From NCBI GenBank assembly GCA_002633005.1, contig NMRA01000165.1, forward strand, positions 285,958 to 349,957: a stretch of 64,000 nucleotides of DNA, read 5' to 3'. The position numbers were made by a program, and so were the translations under genes. This DNA is from Phoronis australis (taxonomy: Eukaryota > Phoronida > Phoronidae). The notes beneath the pieces are model-generated. The model searched no databases. It was not told the DNA's origin and saw only the letters and a list, made by a program, of their open reading frames with translations. Of the stretch, positions 36,369 through 47,300 are shown in pieces. Numbering within the stretch: the first letter of the stretch is position 1; the number at the start of each line of letters is the position of its first letter.

Positions 36369-37115
36369 ATGTCAAAGAAACGACACAAAGGATTTGGACC
36401 GTTCTTGTCTCCAAGGTATATCAGGCGGTTGCCCCCTATTGAAGAAGAAAGGAACCCAAAGTCTCACAACGTAGAACAGAAAAAATCTCGGAAACACATC
36501 CACGGATCAAAAAATTCCAATCGTCCTACTGCGAAAGAAACAGCCCCGACGACTTCGCTACCAGTATTTATAGATGGCCGGTTAGCTATAAAGAATTACG
36601 GAAATGACGTGGACTCGTTGGTGAATGCTTATTTACAACTGTCTAACAAGCGGGCGATCAATGTGTTAGATCCACTGACCGCAGGTCAGTGTAAATGCTG
36701 TGCCAAAATTAACAATGAGAACATGAAAAGAGCAGGACTAGCGAATTCTAGCCGGGATGTTCCGATTTTTAATGAAGACTTGAGTGATGACGAAATATCG
36801 TCTTACGGTAGCAGTGACATCCCTACATTCATGCCGTCAATGTATCGGTCTAAGACAGCCACACTAAACCCACAATACACACGCCCAAAAGGTTTTGTCA
36901 GCAGTGATTTACCTGTAGGTGTGTTCCAACGCGCTCGTCCACTTGCTGAAGGCACATTGATACCTAAGCCTCGATACGCTGTGAGATTTATTGAGCAAGC
37001 CCCAATACTGGAATCTGCGACGGGCACGGATAGTTTCGGTGAAGGTGACTTTGATGAATCACAGTATCTTACCTCTATGAACAAACTACATAGGACAATC
37101 AACAACTTCACGTAA
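36369..37115 (+). CDS. Uncharacterised protein, 248 residues, single coding exon
   Basis: An uninterrupted ATG-to-TAA frame with a clear polyadenylation signal 10 bases after the stop. An acceptor-like sequence (GATTTTAG) sits 2 bases before the ATG, suggesting a spliced 5' untranslated exon. The N-terminal 60 residues are basic (MSKKRHKGFGPFLSPRY, then KKSRKH). A cysteine cluster QCKCCAK lies near residue 107. An acidic stretch NEDLSDDEISSYGSSD follows, and the C-terminal part is proline/arginine-dotted. There is no signal peptide or membrane segment. I recognise no family. It is probably a soluble, partly disordered intracellular protein. It is divergent from the kinase-like gene, about 4 kb apart. 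Confidence 0.72.
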   Translation: MSKKRHKGFGPFLSPRYIRRLPPIEEERNPKSHNVEQKKSRKHIHGSKNSNRPTAKETAPTTSLPVFIDGRLAIKNYGNDVDSLVNAYLQLSNKRAINVLDPLTAGQCKCCAKINNENMKRAGLANSSRDVPIFNEDLSDDEISSYGSSDIPTFMPSMYRSKTATLNPQYTRPKGFVSSDLPVGVFQRARPLAEGTLIPKPRYAVRFIEQAPILESATGTDSFGEGDFDESQYLTSMNKLHRTINNFT

Positions 37116-37124
37116 CTCAATATG

Positions 37125-37130
37125 AATAAA
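37125..37130 (+). terminator. Polyadenylation signal AATAAA
   Basis: AATAAA 10 bases after the TAA of the 248-residue frame. This would give an unusually short 3' untranslated region. Confidence 0.65.
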
Positions 37131-37544
37131 GGGACATTCTCGGTGAGAAATATAATTTCAAATGAATTTGCAGTAGCGCAAAGTCCCGGCCAGCCGCCTA
37201 CTCCCAGGAAGCAGTAGAATGCTGTGCCGTTGAGCCAACTCTCAAACGTTGAGTAGCTGAGTATTTAAGCCTATGTTAAAGATGCCTACTTGATTTCATG
37301 TCTCGCAGACTGGGGCGGGAATTAACAATTTGTAATGAAATAACAACGCAACGGATTTTGTCGTTTTATATTTCCGGTCAAAGCTAGCAACTTCATTAAG
37401 TCTGTTCCACCTAACAATAATCCAAAAATGCGTTTTTCTACCGTAAAATCAATAATTCTCCTTGAACACAGATATATTAATTACTTTAACTGAGATGTTG
37501 TGTGAAAAGATATTTGCTGAGGCTGATTTTCTAATCTGTTGATT

Positions 37545-39746
37545 ACTCATCAATTTGCCACTGTCAGTTATCACAGTTTCAAGCTCAGAAGAGCGCCTCT
37601 TAGAATTTAATAGCGCAATCATCACATTTACAATAAATTCCAAAAATAATATAAGATTGAAATAACAAGATCGGCGCCGTTGTGCCTTGCTTTATTTATA
37701 AACATTTTAAAAACTTGAATTTTTTTACTAATTCGATTCATCAGATTTTGTTATATTTTGACTAACCTGTTGTTAAACATGGCATAGTATTCAAAGTAAG
37801 AAGCACAAATTTGGAAGCTTTTCAATGACAGTTGTACAAACCAAGTTATTGAATACCCGAAAAGCATTTCCAGCATGAAAACATGTCTTGCAATTTCACA
37901 GGTGCTGAAATCAATGTTTTGAAAAAGCACTGCATATCTACGTACTGTTGGATCATGGGACCGGGGTATAATCATTGTACTCGAAATGGAATTTAAAATT
38001 ATTTTGTCATTTTCCGTGTTACATGAAAGCCACCTATGTCTACACATGTGGTTAGTAAAAAATAAACTAGTATTCGTTTCAACAATTTATCTCCCTACAT
38101 GAGCGAAACAACAACCTGTTTCGAGTATCAGCAAAATGATTATATATCTAGTATGCAGAATGTGTACATGTACAAAAGACAAATATCTAGGGATTACAAG
38201 ATAAACTACCGATGCAATAATGGGAGAAATTAAAGTAAGGTATATATTAAGAATGATATAACCTAAACTTTAGTATGTTTGGTACAACAAAGGAAAAAAG
38301 AATGAATACGTTAAGCATTATACCATACTATAAGAAGATCCACATTACAAAGAAAAACTAGAAATAAAAAATGGCAATGCAGGCGTAACTATATGATTGA
38401 AATTCGTTACACTGCGCAGGGAGACAAGAATGACGTTCGTACCATACTGCTTATTGCACATTTAACAGAATAAAAAGCAAGCGTTGACTGTGTATTCTGT
38501 AAAACTTATTGTTAAATGCGAAAGTAACAGCACCCATCAGGCAGTCAACACACGTGATTGTCGAATAAGGATGCCAGTACAATTAGGAGCCTATGAATTG
38601 TGGCACCCAACAGTTTTTAAGCCACGTTTGTATCCCCAAATTCATTAACAATTGGCACCTGCTGGGTTAGCTCGGTATTTTGAGTTTGTACTGCGTGTGA
38701 ATGACATTTGCTTGATTATTGTTGACCCGTTGATCTTGGCTTTTTTTAAACATAACTATTATCAGGAAGAGATAACCTGCTATTAGCTGTAGCGGAAAAC
38801 TGAAATTTACTAGTAAATTACGGCACCCTTCAGACACTTCGGAAAATCAGGTTGAACGACACCCATCTTTTGCCCGATTTCTATTACTTGAAGGGGTTTG
38901 ACAGTCTCAGAGTGAATGCCTTGTCTGTCGGTTCACTAGTAATTGCCACCGATGGTAGCTTTGAGGTGAACTGCTGACGGATCTGTTGTATTTTTGCTCG
39001 TTTATTTAAGTGACCGGCTGCACTTGTGGTCGTAAACGATGGAAAAATCACATCGATATCAGTTTTTATAGCGTGTAATGTTTTTGAAGTCTTTTGCTCA
39101 ATTGTGCTCCCTGTGAAACGTCAGAGAGGGGGAGCTACCTGCACCTTGTTTTTCACACCCAAACTGCTGAGTGCCACCGCTGTCCGAGGAAAATGACTAC
39201 GTGTAGGTACCCTTCACTGAACTCAAAGGATTCGTAAAAAATGACTGCCCTTCATAAATTTCTCTCAGTTTGCAAACTCTGGTGTTTTTGACGTTCCCGC
39301 ATAGTAATCGCATGTGAATGATGACTATGGGCGAACTTGGTAGTCGTAAAAGATGGCTAAATTAATTTGGAGTCAGTTTTATTTGACTTTGAGCAATGTA
39401 TAGTTTTGAAAGTTCAATGGAACTGGTTCACTCAAGCCAAAAACGAACATAAAATCCTCTAATGCCACCTATTGCATATTGTAAGAATCGAATGAAAAGT
39501 ACTTCCTGATTTTGCATACCAGTGTAGCTAGGGTTGTGATAAGCGTGTGCGTGTTCGGTCATCGTATACCAGACTCTGATCAGGGCCTACACTGGTTCTC
39601 GCCGGAAATGCGTAAACTTATCCTTCCCAGCTAGCTCAGACACGAACGCAGGCAGACGTCAAAAGTCACTGTTGCCAGTTTCCCTATTTCAAACTGGCGA
39701 CCCGGAGAAGTGCATACAAGCCTAGCTTTGGTCGGCCCTTTTCAAC
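37545..39746. repeat. 2.2-kb direct duplication, copy A
   Basis: This whole segment is repeated at 39748-41974 in the same orientation. A single N at 39747 sits exactly at the join. The first three quarters differ by scattered substitutions and small indels. The last ~550 bp look identical by eye. No reading frame is preserved in both copies (small indels near 37795 and 37925 break the longest one), so it appears non-coding. Confidence 0.95.
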
Positions 39747-39747
39747 N

Positions 39748-41974
39748 ACTCATCAATTTGCCACTGTCAGTTATCACAGTTTCAAGCTCAGAAGAGCGCC
39801 TCTTAGAATTTAAAAGCCCAATCATCACATTTACATTAAATTCCCAAAATAATATAAGATTGAAATAACAAGATCGGCGCCGTTGTGCCTTGCTTTATTT
39901 GTAAACATTTTAAAAACTTAATTTTTTTTACTAATTCGAGTCATCAGATTTTGTTATATTTTGACTAACCTGTTGTTAAACATGGCATAGTATGAAAGTA
40001 AGAAGCACAAATTTGGAAGTTTTTCAATGACAGTTGTACAAACCAAGTTATTGAATACCCGAAAAGCATTTCCAGCATGAAAACATGTCTTGCAATTTCA
40101 CATGTGTTGAAATCAATGTTTTGAAAAAGCCGCTGCATATCTACGTACGGTTGGATCATGGGACCGGGGTATAATTATTGTACTCGAAATAGAATTTAAA
40201 ATTATTTTGTCATTTTCCGTGTTACATGAAAGCCACCTATATCTACACATGTGGTTAGTAAAAATAAACTAGTATTCGTTTCAACAATTTATCTCCCTAC
40301 ATGAGCGAAACAACAACCTGTTTCGAGTATCAGCAAAATGGTTATATATCTAGTATGTAGAATGTGTACATGTACAAAGGACAAATATCTAGGGATTACA
40401 ATATAAACTACCGATGCAATAATGGGAGAAATTAAAATAAGGTATAGATTAAGAATGATATAACCTAAACTTTAGTATGTTTGGTACAACAAAGGAAAAA
40501 AGAATGAATACGTTATGCATTATACTATACTATAAGAAGATCCACATTACAAAGAAATACTAGAAATAAAAAATGGCAATGCAGGCGTAACTATATGATT
40601 GAAAGTCGTTACACTGCGCAGGGAAACAAGAATGACGTTCGTACCGGCATACTGCTTATTGCACATTTAACAGAATAAAAAGCAAGCGTTGACTGTGTAT
40701 TCTGTGAAACTTATTGTAAAATGCGAAAGTAACAGCACCCATCAGGCAGTCAACACACGTGATTTTCGAATAAGGATGTCAATACAATTAGGAGCCTATG
40801 AATTGTGGCACTCAACAGTTTTTAAGCCACGTTTGTATCCCCAGATTCATTAACTATTGGCACCTGCTGGGTTAGCTCGGTATTTTGAGTTTGTACTGCG
40901 TGTGAATGACATTTGCTTGATTATTGTTGACCCGTTGATCGTGGCTTTTCTTAATCATAACTATTATCAGGAAGAGATAACCTGCTATTAGCTGTAGCGG
41001 AAAATTGAAATTTACGAGTAAATTACGGCGCCCTTCAGACACTTCGGAAAATCAGGTTGAACGACACCCATCTTTTGCCCGATTTCTATTACTTGAAGGG
41101 GTTTGACAGTCTCAGAGTGAATGCCTTGTCTGTCGGTTCATTAGTAATTGCCACCGATGGTAGCTTTGAGGTGAACTGCTGACGGATCTGTTGTATTTTT
41201 GCTCGTTTATTTAAGTGACCGGCTGCACTTGAGGTCGTAAACGATGGAAAATCACTTCGATATCAGTTTTTATAGCGTGTAAGGTTTTTGAAGTCTTTGG
41301 CTCAGTTGTGCTCCCTGTGAAACGTCAGAGGGGGGGAGCTACCTGCACCTTGTTTTTCACACCCAAACAGCTGAGTGCCACCTTACACCAAGCCGACTCC
41401 GCCAGGGCGGTCCGAGGAAAATGACTACGTGTAGGTACCCTTCACTGAACTCAAAGGATTCGTAAAAAATGACTGCCCTTCATAAATTTCTCTCAGTTTG
41501 CAAACTCTGGTGTTTTTGACGTTCCCGCATAGTAATCGCATGTGAATGATGACTATGGGCGAACTTGGTAGTCGTAAAAGATGGCTAAATTAATTTGGAG
41601 TCAGTTTTATTTGACTTTGAGCAATGTATAGTTTTGAAAGTTCAATGGAACTGGTTCACTCAAGCCAAAAACGAACATAAAATCCTCTAATGCCACCTAT
41701 TGCATATTGTAAGAATCGAATGAAAAGTACTTCCTGATTTTGCATACCAGTGTAGCTAGGGTTGTGATAAGCGTGTGCGTGTTCGGTCATCGTATACCAG
41801 ACTCTGATCAGGGCCTACACTGGTTCTCGCCGGAAATGCGTAAACTTATCCTTCCCAGCTAGCTCAGACACGAACGCAGGCAGACGTCAAAAGTCACTGT
41901 TGCCAGTTTCCCTATTTCAAACTGGCGACCCGGAGAAGTGCATACAAGCCTAGCTTTGGTCGGCCCTTTTCAAC
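39748..41974. repeat. 2.2-kb direct duplication, copy B
   Basis: Second copy, immediately after the lone N. The main difference from copy A is an insertion of about 24 bp near 41383 (ACACCAAGCCGACTCCGCCA within it). Sequence then continues uniquely at 41975. The pattern is that expected when an assembler stacks two alleles of one locus. Confidence 0.95.
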
Positions 41975-44321
41975 GGTAAGCCTGGCTAATATATTATAAG
42001 CTTTATAACTACCCTGACAATAAAATTCTGGATTGAGGTTATTAGGCCAATCAATCTGGATTCAAAGGTTGTAGTGACTCAAAATTTCACTCGTCACGTC
42101 GAGGTGATGTAGCAGAGAGACCGAGCACCTCAACTATGGAGCGTGAAATTCTTTATCTTTAATTGTATTGAAATTTTGAAACTTCTGTGGCATATTTTAT
42201 TGCTTGTTTTATTTGCAATTGAGGCAGTGAATTGGAAATCAGCGCTTCTTTAACCTTGGATACGCCACGGTTGTTCATGACGTTTTAAAAAAACTTGTGT
42301 AGTGAACTTGAATTGTCAAGTCAATTGGTTTCAGTTTCGATTTCAAATACTCGCTTCGCAAGCACTTTCTAGTACTTTAGGTGTGTTCATATGTAACCAG
42401 TGAACGTAACCTGTACTGCATAATAGCTCTGGTGAAAAGATCTATTATGAACAAATATTAGAATGATTAAGAATATAATTGTGAAGTTATCAGAAATTCA
42501 TGGTATGCAGGGGCGGATCCAGGTTTTTTAAAAGGGGTCGGATCAAGGATTTTAAAAGGGGTCCAAGTCAACAATTTGAAAATTTTAGATGTGATATCAC
42601 TAAAATCAAGGGAAAAAGGGGGATCCGAACCCCCTTGACCCCCCCTCTGATATGGGGATTTAGTTAAACATTAGGCTGTTAACAACCATTACAGTGCAAT
42701 ATTTTGCTTATCCCGAGATTAAAATAAATACTAAATTCACATATCGTCCGATTAGAGGGCAGGTCTGAAAAATGCCACTTAATAGCCCGTCTAGTCGTTC
42801 GCCCCCTAAATAATATAAGGCTACATTCCAGTGGCGTCATTCTTAAGTTAAACTCCTGTCGCCAATGATGATCATTTTGTGCACAATGTTAAGCTAAGTA
42901 TTCGTAAGATGGCTGCTTGGAAGCATTTGTGAAAGAATGTTTTAAGCGGTTGATCAGACGTCTTATCTTTCTAAAAATTCACATCTGACCGTAATATGCA
43001 CACGACTCAAAACGTTTGAAAGTTGGGAAAAAATAGTTTTAACTATCCGCCCGAGGGTACGAGGAGGTAAATAAACATAATATATTATATGGAAGGTCTT
43101 CACTATTAAGATTATGTAGGGGACAGTGCTTCAGAATTCTACTGCAAACAACCCCTGCTAACGGTGCTAACAGTTATATGACACATTATCTCTTAAGCTA
43201 AATAAAGTTTTTATTGATTTGTGTAATTCCCCAAAATTTAATTTAATCAAACATGAGTTCTCTGACACGACCGTTATGAGAACTCACTTTTGATGTTGAT
43301 ATGTCAAAATCAGTAACAGTGAGTTTATGTCATCATTTATGATGGGTCATTCGTCGAATAGTTCTTGCACTCTGCTATCCTTGAAGTTATGTTCACAGAA
43401 TGGCGTTTCGTGCGCGAAATAACAATGTTCGGATGATTGTGATCAAATGACTTTTTGGTGGCGTTGATTTTGGTGGTGCCCCACCAGAAATTAAGAATTT
43501 ATAGTATCTAAAATTCTCGTTTGTGTCATATCGATAAACCACTATATAGATTCGAGTTAAAATTCGCTTTGCGAAGTTATTCACTAAGATGACGCTGAAA
43601 GAATTTCTTTAAGCATCGTGGAATTTATTCATGCAGAAAATTCAATTTGTCCATTGGCGTCTCTTGTACGACACTTACGCCACACTTAGAAGTTGTCGAC
43701 GCGATATTTCAAGAAAATTTGCTCACATTTTGAATCAAGGGTAGGCCTATAGATGGCCATCCCCAGACGCCAATTGATTTTGGTGACCTTGATTTCATTT
43801 ACAAGTTCAAAACGAGAAAATCAAGCTTTAATTTTGAAAGTGAGTTGTTGGCGCAATGTCTCAAGAAGGAAGCTTTAGATTTTGTTCATAGTTTGCACCC
43901 ACGTGCAGGCCCATTTCCAATTACCTTGATGAAGTTTCCAAGGTTATTGCAACAAGAGCTGGAGCTATATCACATCATGTACTTTGAAAACTAAATTTTT
44001 TCATTTGAAAATCGTGATAGTTCCATTGAGTGCTCTTTTAGATATGTTTGTGGTGAATTGTTATAAAGATATCTGTCTGTCTTATCTTCACTCTCAAAAA
44101 GTCACCACCACATAAAGTTATAGCCTTAAAAATTTGTCACAGTACAATCCGAGGTGGTGGTGGACAAATTAGTGACTCCATAACAGATGCTCGTTTTCCT
44201 TGCAGGAGGTCATGTGATCACAGGCCCCCACCAAACATCACCGGCTGCTCACGTCTAATTTTTGTTGCCGTTACACTAACAGAGTGGACAAAAAGTGATT
44301 AGCGGTACTAACGGAGACAAA
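41975..44321. other. Intergenic region before the transporter gene
   Basis: No gene seen. Contains a G-rich dispersed repeat at about 42508-42660. The transporter start codon at 44322 is preceded by ACAAA (good initiation context). Confidence 0.4.
42508..42660. repeat. Dispersed-repeat-like segment with GGGGCGGATCCAGG
   Basis: Opens with CAGGGGCGGATCCAGGTTTT, has two AAAAGGGGTC(C/G) blocks, and ends in GGGGGATCCGAACCCCCTTG with C-runs. This is the texture of a widespread non-autonomous repeat. It shares GGCGGATC(C/T)AG with 21990-22310. Confidence 0.5.
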
Positions 44322-47300
44322 ATGGCGGATGAACGTGAACCCTTGCTCGTGCTTCAACCCAACAGGAGTCGTTGTAAGGGTGTGGTTGCCATAGCATGCA
44401 TTTACATGGTCACACTCCTCCAGCGGAGCGCGTATTACTGCTTAGAGAATGCTCTGTCATTAATTGTGACCTCTAGAGGATACGATGGTAGACCGCTGCT
44501 TTTCCAAGGTTAGGCTAATTGTTCTCATATTTTTTCACCTCGTTACGTTGGCTTGAACAAGGAGATGTGCTAAATTGAACGTATTGAATGAAAGTTTGAT
44601 TTTTGTGTTGCAATTCATGCACATTGTAAAATGTGTTTTTGAATGGTGATCTAAGTCGTAAATGATATTTTTTTCGCTAAGGCGAACTACATGAGATTTT
44701 CTGTGCGATTGCAGTGGTCAGTAATTTTGACTGCATCCTTACACAAATAATGACACTAGTTTTGCTCAGTAATTCGAAGAAATTGAACCCAAACAAGTTG
44801 GCAAATCACCTCACCTAACTCACCTCTGGTGTAAGATTGAAAGTATTTTACAGGAACTGCCAACTTCTTCGGTGTATTCGGGGGGTTACTTTCTGATGCC
44901 GTTATAGGAACCCAGTTCTCAACACTCGTAGGAGCTATAATCATGTTTATTGGTAAGTCATCCGAATTTCTTTTTAGCCTCGTAATTCAGTTGATAGAGG
45001 TTGAGAAGGATATCGATAACTGTCGTATTAACTACTACCACAAGTAGACAGGCAGGGCGGCAGGCAGACAGACAGGGAGGCAAGATGGCAGGCAGGCAGG
45101 AAGACCTGCAGGGAGGCAGGCAGGGTGGCAGGCAGGCAGGAAGACCTGCATGATGGCAGGCAGGGTGGAACGCAGACAGGAAGACATGGAGGGTGGCAGG
45201 CAGGGTGGCGGGCAGACAGAAAGACATACATGCAAGCAGACGGGCGGAATTGCAGGCAGATGTAGATATATTTTAGGTTTTACTTGCCCATGTGACATCT
45301 TTTTGACACTTTAAAGTTGCTTTTCTCATTTCAGGTGCCACGATTTCTTTTTTTAATGCGTACGACGTGTTCCCGCAGGTAACAATTTCACTAGCTGCAC
45401 CAAATCACGAATTTTAATGATCTTTCAATGTGTAACACACTTTCTTAAAAATAAAAGTCAGCGAGAAGAACGCAGACACAAACAATTTTGGACATCAGTT
45501 TTAAGATAAGACAGGCACATGTGTGGCTGAAATTTTACGAGACCCAATAGCTTTTTCAGCTCTAAGTAGAATAAAATGGAAAGAGCTGTCGGATGGTCAT
45601 GTTATGACAAAATCTGGTCATGTGGTGTTATCTTTTATCCACTTCTTAAATTGAAAGTTACCAGGCAGTCACTGGGATTTGTTTTCTTAATCTTCCTACT
45701 GGGCACAAGAAAGTCTAGATTTTTCCCCAGTTTATGGAAAACGTTGGGCAATTAGCCGCAAAACCAATACAAAGCAAGCCTAGGGTGGTAAGCGCGAAAT
45801 CGAAATAGTTTTCAAGAACGCTGGTTAACGATTTAAGTAGGACTATGTCAACGAGAATGCGAATACTTGCCAGCATTCTACACCGTACTCGTGAAGTTGG
45901 CATGTATCCCAATAGCTTCACTTAGAACCCGTGTGCAAAACTGGGTAAGCACCCTAGTCAGCAGCCAGGACTTCACTCAAAACTGGTATAAATCCGTCTC
46001 CCGTCAAATAAATTGTATCTTGATTTAGATCATTTATCGATATAAAACTATTCTCAGCTTGTTCGTCTCTCAGATGAGTAGTGGTTTATGGGCTTCGGAA
46101 GCTGTTGCTAGAGACATTGCTCTACACAGTAAAGACCTGCCGTGACAACCCGACTTCATGAGCCTTGTTTTTATCAAATCTAAATGTCTTCCTTTTCCTA
46201 AAATCATCTCAAATTTAAATAAAGATTATGTTGACATCAAGTTCATTGCCGTAAGCGACGATCTAAATTAACATCTATTATTTTGACGGAAGACGGCTCA
46301 TAGCAACGTCGATCATTATAGAAATAAATTACAAGAACTCCCAATATGCTCTAAGCAAAGAGATAAAAAATCTTCTCAGGCTGGGTTGGGCATAACCCAG
46401 GTTACATGATACGAAGCATGCGTCTAGATGGTTTAGTTCTGCATTAAACATGTAGATATGCATGATACAGAAATGAAGAGAAAGACAAACTCCTCTTCGT
46501 ATTCTTGAACGGAACTGACAAACTTGATATGTTCTTTCGGGAAGAATCTGATGTTAATCAATGCATTACATACAAATACAACGTGGTCTTTGTTGAACGC
46601 GCGACATTCATGTCCCATGTTTTTCCAAGCAATATACAATCAATAATTAATGTCGTTTCTGAAAAATGTCACAATAAATTACAATGTCGTGAATTACGTC
46701 ATCTGCCATGTTTGAGGACCTACATTTCTGTATGGTTGTGGCAACGTAAAGCAAAGACTTATTTTGTTCGCTAAATTCTCAGCAGAATTTACTTACTATA
46801 ATGGTGAGTCATGTAATGTAGTTGGCTGTTCTAGCAGGGGTGATACAGATGTTACGTCGTTGCCTGGTCTTTCAAAAAGTATTTGGAAAAGACCGAAAAG
46901 TTGTGTCGGAATACGGCAGTCGAACCAAATTTATTTTCCAGTTGAAGAAATTCTTTAATATCATCGTAAAGATTATTCATCCCACACACCAAAAACAATT
47001 TTTAAAATTATCAAAATCGTGTTGGGCTGTACAAAGTTATTGCAACTTTAATGGCGAAATTTCGGTCACTTGTCTGGATGGGGTCAGCCATCTTGGTCGG
47101 CGGCATGCGTTATGAGTTTAAAACTGTTTATAATTTACATGTATTTTCACCACCAATATTTTGCAGTGAATTAAGTTATACATATCTTTACCTACTTCTG
47201 TACGATTCAACATTTTCCATCAGAATAAAGTCTCGTAGATGTTACCAGTGTGTGGTAAATGGCTCACAATTTCGGCACCAACAACATGGGGACATTTGGT

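Noticed and set aside
37751-38047. 98-residue minus-strand frame in the 2.2-kb duplication
   Set aside because: The second copy has a 2-base deletion and a 1-base insertion within the corresponding frame, so it is not maintained as coding.
44958-45298. Overlapping Cys/Leu/Pro-rich minus-strand frames
   Set aside because: They are pure translations of the GGCAGGCAG minisatellite. Open in several frames only because the repeat lacks stop codons.
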